Assembly (NCBI RefSeq): GCF_023554255.2
Contig: NZ_JAMJWD020000006.1
Coordinates: forward strand, 186,001-250,000
Direction of reading: 5' to 3'
Source: Phyllobacterium sp. 21LDTY02-6
GTDB lineage: Bacteria; Pseudomonadota; Alphaproteobacteria; Rhizobiales; Rhizobiaceae
DNA: 64,000 nt
Positions 46,172 through 54,776 of this stretch are shown here, in pieces. How positions within the stretch are numbered: the stretch's first letter is position 1; each line of letters opens with the position of its first letter. Under the pieces are notes generated by a model. The model had not been told where the DNA came from and made no database searches. It saw only the letters and a list, made by a program, of their open reading frames with translations. The translations under genes and the position numbers were made by a program.

Positions 46172-46894
46172 TCAGTTCACCTCGCTGCCAGCCACCGGAC
46201 GCTTGCGCGTGGTTCTCTGTTCGATATGTTTGACGGGATCGGGTACGTGCACGATCCGCTTGACGAAAATTCCCGGCGTATGGATGTGATCGCCGTCGAT
46301 TTCGCCGGCTTCGACGATATGTTCGACTTCCGCAACCGTGAAGCGCGACGCCGTCGCCATGATCGGGTTGAAGTTGCGCGCCGTCTTGCGGTAGACGAGA
46401 TTGCCTTCCGTATCGCCCTTATAGGCGTGCACGATCGACAGGTCGGCGAAGAGGCCGCGTTCCATCACATAGGACTCACCGTCGAATTCGCGCACATCCT
46501 TGCCCTCCGCAATGATGGTGCCGACGCCGGTCTTGGTGAAGAAGGCCGGAATGCCTGCGCCGCCGGCGCGGATGCGTTCGGCCAGCGTGCCTTGCGGGTT
46601 GAATTCCAGCTCGAGTTCGCCCGACAGATATTGCTGGGCGAACAGCTTGTTCTCGCCGACATAGGACGAGATCATCTTGCGAATCTGCTTGGTCTCCAGC
46701 AGCACGCCGAGGCCGATGCCATCGACGCCCGCATTGTTCGAAATGACCGTCAGGTCCTTGACGCCTGAATCGCGTATTGCATGAATCAGCGCTTCAGGAA
46801 TGCCGCAAAGGCCGAATCCGCCTGCCATGATGGTCATGCCGTCGAACAGCACGCCTTCCAGGGCATCGGTTACGTTCGATTGAAGTTTTTTCAA
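46172..46894 (-). CDS. scoA: CoA-transferase subunit A (succinyl-CoA:3-ketoacid type)
   Basis: A 240-residue alpha subunit: [20 protein letters not shown] near residue 20, [14 protein letters not shown] near 48, [15 protein letters not shown] near 115. A TTG start at 46894, preceded by GGGAG seven bases away, gives a normal-length protein; the longer frame has no good start. First gene of scoAB and divergent from a PAS-LuxR regulator 79 bp away, which may control it. It probably serves acetoacetate/ketone-body use or polyhydroxybutyrate turnover. Confidence 0.87.
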   Translation of the reverse strand: MKKLQSNVTDALEGVLFDGMTIMAGGFGLCGIPEALIHAIRDSGVKDLTVISNNAGVDGIGLGVLLETKQIRKMISSYVGENKLFAQQYLSGELELEFNPQGTLAERIRAGGAGIPAFFTKTGVGTIIAEGKDVREFDGESYVMERGLFADLSIVHAYKGDTEGNLVYRKTARNFNPIMATASRFTVAEVEHIVEAGEIDGDHIHTPGIFVKRIVHVPDPVKHIEQRTTRKRPVAGSEVN

Positions 46895-46959
46895 CGATAG
46901 TCTCCCATGATCCTCCGTCCGTTCGCCACGGTATGGCTTGTGCATGGGGGGCAGGTAGT

Positions 46960-46971
46960 CGTATTAATACG
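46960..46971. promoter_or_regulatory. palindrome CGTATTAATACG in front of PAS-LuxR gene
   Basis: A perfect 12-bp palindrome in the 79-bp scoA/regulator gap, ending two bases before the regulator's ATG. Such short symmetric boxes are typical of LuxR/FixJ-type binding sites. It may be the operator for autorepression and scoAB control. Confidence 0.45.
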
Positions 46972-46973
46972 GC

Positions 46974-47558
46974 ATGTCGCCACGCGAACCATCAGATCCA
47001 TCGAGGACTTCTGCCGAGGGCAGCGCCAGATTCGGGCTGGCCGACCTGCCGGTGCCGATGGTCTATGCCACGCACCGTATCATAAGGGATTGCAATACGG
47101 AATTCGCCGCCATCTTCGGCTATGAGCAGGCGGAACTCATCGACCAGAGCTTCAGCCGGCTCTACCCGAAGATCCGCGATTTCGTCCGCACGGGCGAGAT
47201 GTGGCGGAGCAATTTCGCCGGCGGCAAGGTCTATTACGACGAGCGGCTGATGCGCCGGCGCGACGGAACGAGCTTCTGGTGCAAGGTCCGCGGCCGCAGC
47301 CGCAATCATTCCGATCCCTTCGCCGAAGCGCTCTATTGCTTCGAGCCGATGAACAGGCCCGCCGGCGATGCGAGCCTGCTTTCCGATCGCCAGAAACAGG
47401 TGTTGACGCTCGTATCGCAGGGCAAGACCAATGGCGAGATCGCGCTGGAACTCGGGCTGTCGCAACGGACCATCGAGGCCCACCGCGCCCGGCTCATGCG
47501 CGCCCATTCGCTGCGCAACAGCGCCGAGCTCATCGCCTGGTTCTCCAATCTCAGATAG
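46974..47558 (+). CDS. PAS domain / LuxR-type HTH regulator
   Basis: A 194-residue single-polypeptide regulator. Residues about 25-125 form a PAS domain (MVYATHRIIRDCNTEFAAIF, GYEQAELI, RRRDGTSFWCKV). Residues about 135-190 form a LuxR/GerE HTH (LSDRQKQVLTLVSQGKTNGE, ALELGLSQRTIEAHRARLM). No receiver domain, so the PAS ligand itself is the likely signal. No Shine-Dalgarno sequence precedes the ATG; the palindrome at 46960 lies there instead. Divergent from scoAB. Its last eight bases overlap the convergent permease gene. Confidence 0.82.
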   Translation: MSPREPSDPSRTSAEGSARFGLADLPVPMVYATHRIIRDCNTEFAAIFGYEQAELIDQSFSRLYPKIRDFVRTGEMWRSNFAGGKVYYDERLMRRRDGTSFWCKVRGRSRNHSDPFAEALYCFEPMNRPAGDASLLSDRQKQVLTLVSQGKTNGEIALELGLSQRTIEAHRARLMRAHSLRNSAELIAWFSNLR

Positions 47559-48333
47559 CGCTGGTCTTCGGGCGCCATACCAGCAGGCGGTTCTCCACCA
47601 ACGTCACGATCCAGTCCACCAGGATGACGAAGAAAGTGAGCACCACCATGCCGGCAAAGACGCCATTGACGTCGAATACGCTCTCCGCCTCATGGATGAG
47701 ATAGCCGAGCCCTGCCGCCGAGCCGAGATATTCGCCGACGACCGCGCCGACGACGGCAAAGCCCACCGATGTGTGCAGCGACGAGAACATCCAGGACAGC
47801 GCGGAGGGAAGATAGACGTGGCGCAGCAGCTGCCGCCCGTTCATGCCCAGCATGCGGGCATTGGAAAGCACCGCCGGACTGACCTCCTTGACGCCCTGAT
47901 AGACGTTGAAGAACACGATGAAGAACACCAGCGTGACGCCGAGCGCGACTTTCGACCAGATGCCGAGCCCCAGCCAGAGCGCGAAGATCGGGGCGAGCAC
48001 GACTCGCGGCAGGGCGTTGGCTGCCTTCACATAGGGATCGAACACGGCGGCGAGCAAGGGCCGGCGCGCGAACCAGAAGCCGATGACGACGCCGCCGATC
48101 GAACCGATGGCGAAGGCGAGCGCGGCTTCGGTCAGGGTGATGCCGAGATGGTACCAGATGGAGCCTTCCTGCACCCAGCTGACGATCCGCTCCGCCACCA
48201 GGATCGGCTCGCCGAAGAAGAAGCTTATCGTCTTCGGATTGCCGAGCAGCGTGGTGGTGGTGGCCACATGCCACAGGGCGATGGTCACCACGGCCACCAA
48301 TATCTGCAGCGTCAGCAGGACCGCGCGGTTCAT
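47551..48333 (-). CDS. ABC transporter permease (SsuC/TauC-like)
   Basis: A 260-residue permease of the BPD_transp_1 group, with six hydrophobic segments. Coupling loop: NARMLGMNGRQLLRHVYLPS near residue 160. GGAG precedes the ATG at 48333, which overlaps the ATPase stop by four bases. Last gene of a binding protein-ATPase-permease operon. Relatives import sulfonates, taurine, nitrate, thiamine precursors or riboflavin-like compounds. Confidence 0.87.
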   Translation of the reverse strand: MNRAVLLTLQILVAVVTIALWHVATTTTLLGNPKTISFFFGEPILVAERIVSWVQEGSIWYHLGITLTEAALAFAIGSIGGVVIGFWFARRPLLAAVFDPYVKAANALPRVVLAPIFALWLGLGIWSKVALGVTLVFFIVFFNVYQGVKEVSPAVLSNARMLGMNGRQLLRHVYLPSALSWMFSSLHTSVGFAVVGAVVGEYLGSAAGLGYLIHEAESVFDVNGVFAGMVVLTFFVILVDWIVTLVENRLLVWRPKTSAI

Positions 48334-49178
48334 GACAGTTTCTCCGCCTGTTTGTAGCCCTTCAGGACCTCCTCCTTCAGCGCATTCCATATTTCGCGGT
48401 GCACTTCGTGGAATTCCGGGGCGGATTTGATGTCGGCCATGTTGCGCGGGCGGGCAAGCGGAATGGTGTAATCGCCGATGATGCGCGACGCCGGGCCGGC
48501 GGACATGATGATGACGCGGTCGGCGAGGCCGATCGCCTCGTCGAGATCATGGGTGACGAACATCACGGCTTTCTGATCCGCCGTCCACAGGTCGAGCAGG
48601 AGATCGCCCATGATCAGGCGGGTCTGTGCGTCGAGCGGCCCGAAAGGCTCGTCCATGAGGATGATCTTCGGATCGCGGATCAATACCTGCGCGAGGCCGA
48701 CGCGCTTGCGCTGGCCGCCGGAAAGCATGTGCGGATAGCGGTCGGCAAAGGCTGCGAGCCCTACCCGCGACAGCCATTCGCGGGCCCGCTCCAGCGCTTC
48801 GCGCCTCGCTACGCCGGCGACTTCCAGCCCGATCGCGACATTGTCGACGGCGGTCTTCCACGGCATCAGCGAATCCTGCTGGAACAGGTAGCCGGCATGG
48901 GCATTGATGCCGGTATGAGCCTTGCCGAAGATCCTGACATTGCCGGCGGCAGGCTTGATGAGGCCCGCCGTGGCGTTCAGCAATGTCGATTTTCCGCAGC
49001 CCGTCGGCCCGACGATGGCGACGAATTCCCGGTCCCTGACCTCGAGATTGGTTTCGCCGACCGCCTCATAGGCGGTGCCATTGGCCATGGGAAAGGCGAT
49101 GCGGACGCCTTGCAGTTCCACAGCGCGGCTATCGGCCGGACCGCTGGAACCGGCGGCATGCTTGGGCGCAATTGTCAT
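48330..49178 (-). CDS. ABC transporter ATPase (SsuB/TauB-like)
   Basis: A 282-residue ATPase: Walker A GPTGCGKSTLL near 58, Q-loop LFQQDSLMPW near 95, signature LSGGQRKRVGLA near 152, Walker B IILMDEPFGPLDAQTR near 172 and switch H in VTHDLDEAIGLAD. These match the nitrate/sulfonate/taurine family. It follows the binding-protein gene by 15 bases and overlaps the permease gene. Confidence 0.88.
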   Translation of the reverse strand: MTIAPKHAAGSSGPADSRAVELQGVRIAFPMANGTAYEAVGETNLEVRDREFVAIVGPTGCGKSTLLNATAGLIKPAAGNVRIFGKAHTGINAHAGYLFQQDSLMPWKTAVDNVAIGLEVAGVARREALERAREWLSRVGLAAFADRYPHMLSGGQRKRVGLAQVLIRDPKIILMDEPFGPLDAQTRLIMGDLLLDLWTADQKAVMFVTHDLDEAIGLADRVIIMSAGPASRIIGDYTIPLARPRNMADIKSAPEFHEVHREIWNALKEEVLKGYKQAEKLS

Positions 49179-49193
49179 GCGGTATGTTTAACC

Positions 49194-50210
49194 TCAGCCC
49201 TTGATGAAGCGGTCGTCGAAAGTCGCGGCAAGATCGATCTTCGCCTGCGCAAATTCGGGGTCCAGCACCTTCAGCGTGTTGAGAACCGACTGCATGCCTT
49301 CCATGGTCAGCACGCCATTGAGCGAATAGGTCGGCAGCGAATTGGCAACCGCCTTGAGGTAGAGCCCCTTGTCGCCGAGCTGGTATTCCGCCGGCACCGT
49401 ATCGGCTATCTCCTCGGGCGTCGCCTTGTGCAGCCAGTCGAGCGCCTTGACGAAGGCCTTGACCAGCGCCCGCGACGTATTCGGGTTGGCGTCGGCGAAT
49501 TCCTTCTTGGCATAAAGGACCGCTGCCGGGTTCGATCCGCCGAACAGCGCCTTGGTGCCTTCCTCGGTGCGGGTGTCGATCAGCACGGAAATATCGCCGT
49601 CCGCCTCGAGCTTGGCAATCACCGGATCGAGATGCGACAGCGCATCCACCTGGCCCTGCTTGATCGCCGCGACCGCGCTCGCACCGCCGCCAATGCCGAT
49701 CAGCGGCGCATCGCTGGCCTTGAGCCCGGCCTTCACCATCGCATATTGCACCGTCAATGCAGTGGAGGACCCCGGCGCGGTCACGCCGATCTTGAGGCCC
49801 GCAAGGTCGGCAGGCGTCTTCACCTTGTCTGCGAGTTCCTTGCGCACGGCAATGACGATGGCGGGGAAACGGCCAAGCTCGCAGAGCGCCCGGATATCCT
49901 GGCCCTTGGCCTGCATGCGGATCGTATGTTCATAGGCTCCGGTCACCACATCGACCGATCCGCCGACGAGCGCCTGCAGCGATTTCGCGCCGCCGCCGAA
50001 ATCGTTGATCGCCACGTCGAGGCCCTCTTCCTTGAAGAAGCCCTTGCGCTCGGCAATCGTCAGCGGGAGATAATAAAGCAGCGGCTTGCCACCGACGCCA
50101 AGCGTCACGCTGGTCTTTTCGAGTGCGCCCGCCTGCGCCAGTGCCGGCCTGCCGGACACGCCGAGCACAGATAGCGCCGCCGCGCCCGCAAGAAATTGCC
50201 GCCGTTCCAT
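49194..50210 (-). CDS. ABC transporter substrate-binding protein (NMT1/THI5/SsuA-like)
   Basis: A 338-residue periplasmic protein. It starts MERRQFLAGAAALSVLGVSG, a Tat-like signal with a short RR pair. The mature part has LPLTIAERKGFFKEEGLDV near 52, GGGAKSLQALVGGSVDVVTG near 75 and GLKIGVTAPGSSTALTVQYA near 130, typical of the NMT1 superfamily. GGGAGA precedes the ATG. First gene of its operon. The ligand is not predictable; no TPP-type riboswitch motif was visible upstream. Upstream there are about 165 bp without a gene. Confidence 0.85.
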   Translation of the reverse strand: MERRQFLAGAAALSVLGVSGRPALAQAGALEKTSVTLGVGGKPLLYYLPLTIAERKGFFKEEGLDVAINDFGGGAKSLQALVGGSVDVVTGAYEHTIRMQAKGQDIRALCELGRFPAIVIAVRKELADKVKTPADLAGLKIGVTAPGSSTALTVQYAMVKAGLKASDAPLIGIGGGASAVAAIKQGQVDALSHLDPVIAKLEADGDISVLIDTRTEEGTKALFGGSNPAAVLYAKKEFADANPNTSRALVKAFVKALDWLHKATPEEIADTVPAEYQLGDKGLYLKAVANSLPTYSLNGVLTMEGMQSVLNTLKVLDPEFAQAKIDLAATFDDRFIKG

Positions 50211-50376
50211 GGAGATCTCCCTTTCCTCCACACAGGTCCCGACCGCCATCCGGCGCACGAGACAAATGTGCAATTGTTTTATCTGTTTTGCAAAAGTTAG
50301 CATCAGGGTTTTGGCAGTGCAAGGCATTGCAGCCACGGAACCTGGCTCGGTCCCCAGCAAGAAAAGCACCTCCAGT

Positions 50377-50748
50377 TCAGACGCTTGGCCGCGTGACCAC
50401 GTAGACGGCGCTGGCGATGAAAAACAGCGCGACGAAGCCGGCAAGCGCCGGGGTGGGACGCGCGAAATAGTAGAAGGAGCCGAAGCCGAACGCCATGCCG
50501 GCAAGGGCGATGAGCTTGATTCTGCCGGGTATAGCGCCGCTCTGGCGCCATTTGACCAGAGTCGGGCCAAAAACGGGGTGGGTCAGCAGCCAATTCTCGA
50601 AGCGCGGCGACGAGCGGCTGAAGCACCAGGCCGCGATGATGAGAAAGATCGTGGTCGGCATGACGGGCAGCAAGGCACCGACGAAACCAAGCGCAACCAT
50701 TATCCAGCCAACGACGAAATAGACGGTTCGCTTCGTTCTTCCCATCAT
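50377..50748 (-). CDS. DUF454 (YbaN-like) inner-membrane protein
   Basis: A 123-residue membrane protein with three or four hydrophobic segments: VYFVVGWIMVALGFVGALLP near the N-terminus, IFLIIAAWCFSRSSPRFENW near 35-55, and a C-terminal pair. The motif AAWCFSRSSPRFE and LPVMPTTIF identify the DUF454/YbaN family, whose function is unknown. Monocistronic by spacing; the gap upstream (50749-50822) holds a short imperfect hairpin. Confidence 0.85.
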   Translation of the reverse strand: MMGRTKRTVYFVVGWIMVALGFVGALLPVMPTTIFLIIAAWCFSRSSPRFENWLLTHPVFGPTLVKWRQSGAIPGRIKLIALAGMAFGFGSFYYFARPTPALAGFVALFFIASAVYVVTRPSV

Positions 50749-50822
50749 CGATATCCCACCATGCCGGCCAAGCTTTATATGCTTGTGGCCGCCTTGTCAG
50801 CTAGGGGGAATGACGGCCATGC

Positions 50823-51215
50823 TCAGGCAGCCTTCATCTCGATGATCTGGATGAGATTGCCGCAACTATCGTCCAGCACCGCCATCCGGACCGGACCGGC
50901 ATCCATCGGCTCGCGGGTGAACGCCACGCCGAGCGCGCGCAACCGGGCATATTCGGCATCGATATTGTCGACCTGGAACGACGTCGCCGGGATGCCGTCC
51001 GCCACCAGCGCGGTCTTGTACGGCTGCACGGCCGGGTGATCGCCCGGCTCCAGCAACAGTTCCGTCCCTTCCGGGTTTTCGGGCGAGACGACGGTCAGCC
51101 AGCGATGTTCGCCCATCGGAATGTCGTGCTTCACCTGGAACCCGAGAACGCGCGTATAGAAATCCAGCGCTTTCGACTGGTCGTCCACGAAGACGCTCGA
51201 AATATAGATCCTCAT
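50823..51215 (-). CDS. glyoxalase/bleomycin-resistance-family (VOC) protein
   Basis: A 130-residue VOC-fold protein: YISSVFVDDQSKALDFYTRV at the N-terminus, GTELLLEPGDHPAV near 50 and VRMAVLDDSCGNLIQIIEM at the C-terminus, with metal-ligand-type His and Glu positions (E of LIQIIE). The ATG at 51215 overlaps the stop of the upstream ArsR-type regulator by four bases, so both are cotranscribed. VOC/ArsR pairs of this kind are common in proteobacteria; the substrate is unknown. Confidence 0.87.
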   Translation of the reverse strand: MRIYISSVFVDDQSKALDFYTRVLGFQVKHDIPMGEHRWLTVVSPENPEGTELLLEPGDHPAVQPYKTALVADGIPATSFQVDNIDAEYARLRALGVAFTREPMDAGPVRMAVLDDSCGNLIQIIEMKAA

Positions 51216-51520
51216 CGTCTTTTCCCTTTCTGCAGTCGGCTGCGAAGCCACGCGTCGAACGCCTCGCGCATCGGCCCCGGCTCAAAGGAATGAATTCTGG
51301 TCCGCCCCGACCATTCGACGCGGACGAGGCCGGCTCTTTGCAGCATGTCGAGATGCTGCGTTATCGCCTGGCGGGACAGTCCCGCTCCATCTTCCGCATG
51401 GGAAGCTGCACAGATCTCGAACAATGACTGGTTCGGACGCTCCCTCAGCCGATCGATGATCCTGCGGCGCGTGGGATCGCCCAGCGCCTTGAAGACGCGA
51501 TCGAGTTCATCATCGTTCAT
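51212..51520 (-). CDS. ArsR-type winged-helix regulator
   Basis: About 102 residues: DRVFKALGDPTRRRIIDRLR near the N-terminus, the HTH around GLSRQAITQHLDMLQRAGLV, and the wing VRVEWSGRTRIHSFEPGPM. It lacks the cysteine metal site of true arsenic sensors and belongs to the SdpR/YczG-like 'PTR' branch. An in-frame TTG at 51529 would add three residues. Upstream partner of the VOC gene, likely autoregulating the pair. Confidence 0.87.
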   Translation of the reverse strand: MNDDELDRVFKALGDPTRRRIIDRLRERPNQSLFEICAASHAEDGAGLSRQAITQHLDMLQRAGLVRVEWSGRTRIHSFEPGPMREAFDAWLRSRLQKGKRR

Positions 51521-51583
51521 GGGGTCCAATATGCAATAAAATCATTGCATGTCAAGCGCCCGAAAACAGCCCCGAAAACAACA

Positions 51584-51615
51584 ATGGCGGCAGCGATCAG
51601 AACCGCTGCCGCCAT
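51584..51615 (-). terminator. terminator of the DUF892 gene
   Basis: ATGGCGGCAGCG / CGCTGCCGCCAT, a perfect 12-bp stem with an 8-base loop. Read leftward it is followed by a T-rich stretch (TTGTTGTTTTC). It lies about 38 bases after the stop of the gene at 51653. Confidence 0.75.
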
Positions 51616-51652
51616 GATGGTGGAAGCCTGTCGGTTTCGCCCGGCCGCCGGA

Positions 51653-52156
51653 TCAGGCAGCGGCGGCGTTGACGTGGCTTTCGGCCAGGCCGGTGAGGGT
51701 CTTGTCGGTCTTCATCTCTTCATCGAGATTCTGTTGCAGCAGCGCCGCGCAATCGGGGCGGCCCAGCTGATTGGCCCAGGCCACCAGCGTGCCATAGCGG
51801 GTGATCTCGTAATGTTCGACCGCCTGTGCGGCCGCGATCAGCGCCGCATCCAGCACCTGGTCGTCATCGACTTCGCCGGCCACCTCGTCGGCTTCCTCGA
51901 GAATGCCGTCGATCGCCGGGCAGTTGACGCCGCTGACGTCGACGCCATGCTGCTTGAACACCTGTTCCAGCCGCTCGATCTGCATCTGGGTCTCCTGAAG
52001 ATGCTTTTCGAAGCCGCTCTTCAATTCCTGGTTGGAAGCCTTGTCGATCATTTCAGGCAGCGCCTTCACGATCTGGTTCTCGGCGTAATAGATGTCGCGC
52101 AGCGTATGAACGAACAGATCGTCCATCGACTTGATGTCCTTGGAAAAGAATCCCAT
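51653..52156 (-). CDS. DUF892 ferritin-like protein (YciE/YciF family)
   Basis: A 167-residue all-helical protein. Seen: LFVHTLRDIYYAENQIVKAL near residue 14 and QAVEHYEITRYGTLVAWANQ near 105, the E-x-x-H type helices of a ferritin-like di-metal site. YciE/YciF proteins are general-stress proteins of uncertain chemistry. AAGGAGGAA lies seven bases before the ATG at 52156; the frame open further upstream is not coding. Single gene with a strong terminator, which fits an RpoE/EcfG-type stress regulon in rhizobia, though no such promoter was confirmed here. Confidence 0.85.
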   Translation of the reverse strand: MGFFSKDIKSMDDLFVHTLRDIYYAENQIVKALPEMIDKASNQELKSGFEKHLQETQMQIERLEQVFKQHGVDVSGVNCPAIDGILEEADEVAGEVDDDQVLDAALIAAAQAVEHYEITRYGTLVAWANQLGRPDCAALLQQNLDEEMKTDKTLTGLAESHVNAAAA

Positions 52157-52302
52157 GTCATTCCTCCTTCGCATCGGAAATTCAACAGCCATCGGCGGCT
52201 CCCGGCGGGAATCCGTCGCAGCATGTGCTTCTTGGCAGTGACGGAATATCAACGAGAGGCGGGCGGAATAGTTCCTGAGCGCGATGCGGGAAACGCGGAG
52301 GG

Positions 52303-53175
52303 CTAAAGTCGTACCGGAGGATCGAGGCGGCCCTTGCCTTCCGTCTTCACCAGAAGGGTTTTCCCCGCATCGGGATCGCCGCGGCGCGCATTCGCGCTCA
52401 TATCCTGGAACGCGGTGGTGACGATGATATCGCCGCTCGTTTCGCTGACGAATGCCGGACAGGAGGTCTGCTGGACCGGCAGGTCGATCGTCCTGATGCG
52501 CTGCCCCGTCGGTGCGTAGATATCGACAGCCGACCGCCCCCAGCAGGCGTTCCACAGATTGCCTTCCGCATCGACGACGGCTCCATCGACACCGCCTTTT
52601 TCGCGGTGTTCATGGAAGACCACCGGTTCACCGCTCGGCAGGCCGGTTTCGGCATCGGTCTCGACGCGCCAGATGATATTCCTCCCCGTATCGGCGAAAT
52701 AGGCGGTGCGGCCATCCGGTGCGAAGCAGATGGAATTGGTGATCGTCATGTCCGCGAACAGCTTGCGCAATTCGCCTTGCCTGTACCAGTAGATCGACCC
52801 CGCGCCCTTTTCCGCCTTCTTGCCCATCGTGCCGATCCAGAACGCACCGGCCGGATGAACGCGCGCATCATTGGAGCGGGTCGACGGATTGTCGGCTTCG
52901 ATAGGCTGGTGCATCGTCAGGGCGCCGGAGCGCCTGTCGCGCAGGAAAAGGCCGGTCTCGGTGGATATCAACTGGCGGTTTGCATCGACTATGGCCAGCG
53001 CGCTCGCCATCTGGCCAAGCTCATGCACGCTTGCCGCGCCACCGGACAGTGGTTTCTCGAAAAGGCGGCCCGTGACGATGTCGAACCACCAGACATTGCC
53101 GGTCAGCGGATCATAGCCCGGCCCCTCGCCCAGTTCGCATGCCTCGTCGTGAAAAATGCCGATCTCGTCCGTCAT
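52303..53175 (-). CDS. SMP-30/gluconolactonase-family sugar lactonase
   Basis: A 290-residue six-bladed beta-propeller. Metal-site residues are visible: E in CELGEGPGYDP near residue 16, N and D in RSNDARVHPAGAFWIGTMG near 98-116, N in TNSICFAPDG near 145, and D in GGVDGAVVDAEGNLW near 190. In this dgo operon it probably hydrolyses galactonolactone (or a similar aldonolactone) formed by the SDR. AAGGAGGAGG precedes the ATG. Last gene of the operon. Confidence 0.87.
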   Translation of the reverse strand: MTDEIGIFHDEACELGEGPGYDPLTGNVWWFDIVTGRLFEKPLSGGAASVHELGQMASALAIVDANRQLISTETGLFLRDRRSGALTMHQPIEADNPSTRSNDARVHPAGAFWIGTMGKKAEKGAGSIYWYRQGELRKLFADMTITNSICFAPDGRTAYFADTGRNIIWRVETDAETGLPSGEPVVFHEHREKGGVDGAVVDAEGNLWNACWGRSAVDIYAPTGQRIRTIDLPVQQTSCPAFVSETSGDIIVTTAFQDMSANARRGDPDAGKTLLVKTEGKGRLDPPVRL

Positions 53176-53223
53176 CGTTTCCTCCTCCTTGCCCGCCGGG
53201 CGCGTTCCTTGTCCTTGGCGCCG

Positions 53224-53862
53224 TCAGGCCGGAAAGGCCGCATCATAGCTTGCGACGCTTGTCCTTGCCCTCTCGCCGACCGCCGCGGCCGTGGCGCCGG
53301 GCTTGTAGAGGCTCGAGCCGAGGCCAAAGGTGCGCACGCCGATTTTCGCATAGGCCGCAAAGCTCGTCTCGTCGACGCCGCCCACAGCGCCGATCACAGT
53401 GCCCTTCGGCAGCACGGCGCTGATCGCCTTCAACCCGTCAGGGCCAAGAACGCTGGCCGGGAAGAATTTCAACCCGGAAGCGCCGGCTTTCAACGCCGAA
53501 AATGCCTCGGTTGGCGTGAAAATGCCGGGCATGGTCACCATTCCGGCCTTGCCCGCCGCCTCGAGCACGGCGCGATCGACATTGGGGCTGATGACCAGCC
53601 GCCCGCCGGAATCGTTCAGCCGCGCCACGTCCGCAGGCTCGAGGACCGTTCCCGCCCCCACCAGCACCGACGCCGGCATGGATTTCGCCAATTGTTCGAT
53701 GGAGCGAAACGGCTCGGGCGAGTTCAGCGGCACTTCGATGATTTCGATGCCGGCTTCGACGAGCTGCTCGCCGATGGCGACGACTTCATCGGGCCGGACA
53801 CCGCGCAGGATGGCGATGAGATCGCGCTTGAACTTCGGCCAGGCGATGGTCGGAGATGTCAT
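53224..53862 (-). CDS. dgoA: 2-dehydro-3-deoxy-6-phosphogalactonate aldolase
   Basis: A 212-residue KDPG/KDPGal-aldolase-fold protein. Catalytic E in GIEIIEVPLNSPE near 38 and the Schiff-base K in GASGLKFFPASVLGPDG near 130, with GAGTVLEPADV near 70. It cleaves KDPGal to pyruvate and glyceraldehyde 3-phosphate. The ATG at 53862 overlaps the dgoK stop (ATGA). LNSPEP and FFPAS point to DgoA rather than Eda, in line with the dgoK partner. Confidence 0.92.
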   Translation of the reverse strand: MTSPTIAWPKFKRDLIAILRGVRPDEVVAIGEQLVEAGIEIIEVPLNSPEPFRSIEQLAKSMPASVLVGAGTVLEPADVARLNDSGGRLVISPNVDRAVLEAAGKAGMVTMPGIFTPTEAFSALKAGASGLKFFPASVLGPDGLKAISAVLPKGTVIGAVGGVDETSFAAYAKIGVRTFGLGSSLYKPGATAAAVGERARTSVASYDAAFPA

Positions 53863-54776
53863 GGCATTGTTCCTTGGATTGGCCACATGGCGGAAGCGGC
53901 GGCAAAAAGACCCTTGCGGACTGCCTCGTCCGCATCGACCAGCTGGAAGTCGATCGAGGCGATTTCAAGCGCGCGGCCATAAAGCGTGGCCATCGCGCCC
54001 GAAGCGACGAGGATGATGTTTCGGGGTGCCCCTGCGCCCGCGATCTCGGCGCCGATCAAGAGCCCGGAAAGGCGCGAGGCCGCTGCCTCAGGCAATTGCC
54101 CCTCGAGCAGCATCGCCGCCCTTATATTGAACAGATGCCCGAGCATCGACCCGCCGGCCAGCATTTCCTTCACGGCTTCGGCGAATTGCGGATGATCGGC
54201 AGCAGCGGCCGCATCGCCGATCGAGTGCCGCAGGATCGATTGGCCCGAGAGCAGCCCGTAGAGTTCGCCCGTCATGTAGGTCGAGAACCGTTGCGCCCGT
54301 CCGCCCACGAGATGCACCCATTTCGAATGCGTGCCCGGCATGGCGACGACGCCATCCATGAGGCTTTTCGCCAGCATCGCCCCGAGAAGCTGGGTTTCCT
54401 CGCCGCGCATGACATTTGCCCGTTCGGTGCCGCCTTGCGACAGGCCGGGTATGATGCGCACCTCGCGGTCGATGTCGGCAATCTTCACCGCGCCGGAGAG
54501 GATAGCCGCGAGATCGGCCGGAACCGCGACATAATTGGCTTCCATCCAGCCTTGCCGCGATCCTGCCATGCCGCAGATCGCAGCCGGCAGGTCGCGCGGC
54601 GCATCGAGGGCGGCAAGGTGGGATTCCAGCGTCTTCGCGAAGCCCTTTTCACGCGAGGCATCGAGGCCGTCATCGGCGCGCCGCTCGGCAAGGACCTCGC
54701 CATTGCCATCGACCAGCCACAGCCGAAAGCGCGAGGTGCCCCAGTCGCACAGCGCGAAGACCGGTGCAGCGCTCAC
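53859..54776 (-). CDS. dgoK: 2-dehydro-3-deoxygalactonokinase
   Basis: A 305-residue DgoK-family kinase phosphorylating KDGal. Seen: ALCDWGTSRFRLWLVDGNGE at the N-terminus, AICGMAGSRQGW near 68 and GVVAMPGTHSKWVHL near 140. It starts with GTG at 54776, overlapping the SDR stop by four bases (GTGA); the open frame continues upstream without meaning. It sits between the SDR and dgoA, giving the enzymes for the last two steps. Confidence 0.92.
   Translation of the reverse strand: MSAAPVFALCDWGTSRFRLWLVDGNGEVLAERRADDGLDASREKGFAKTLESHLAALDAPRDLPAAICGMAGSRQGWMEANYVAVPADLAAILSGAVKIADIDREVRIIPGLSQGGTERANVMRGEETQLLGAMLAKSLMDGVVAMPGTHSKWVHLVGGRAQRFSTYMTGELYGLLSGQSILRHSIGDAAAAADHPQFAEAVKEMLAGGSMLGHLFNIRAAMLLEGQLPEAAASRLSGLLIGAEIAGAGAPRNIILVASGAMATLYGRALEIASIDFQLVDADEAVRKGLFAAASAMWPIQGTMP

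Noticed and set aside
50211-50376. TPP or other riboswitch in front of the NMT1/THI5-like binding protein
   Set aside because: No conserved TPP-box sequence or long paired leader was seen in the 166-bp gap.
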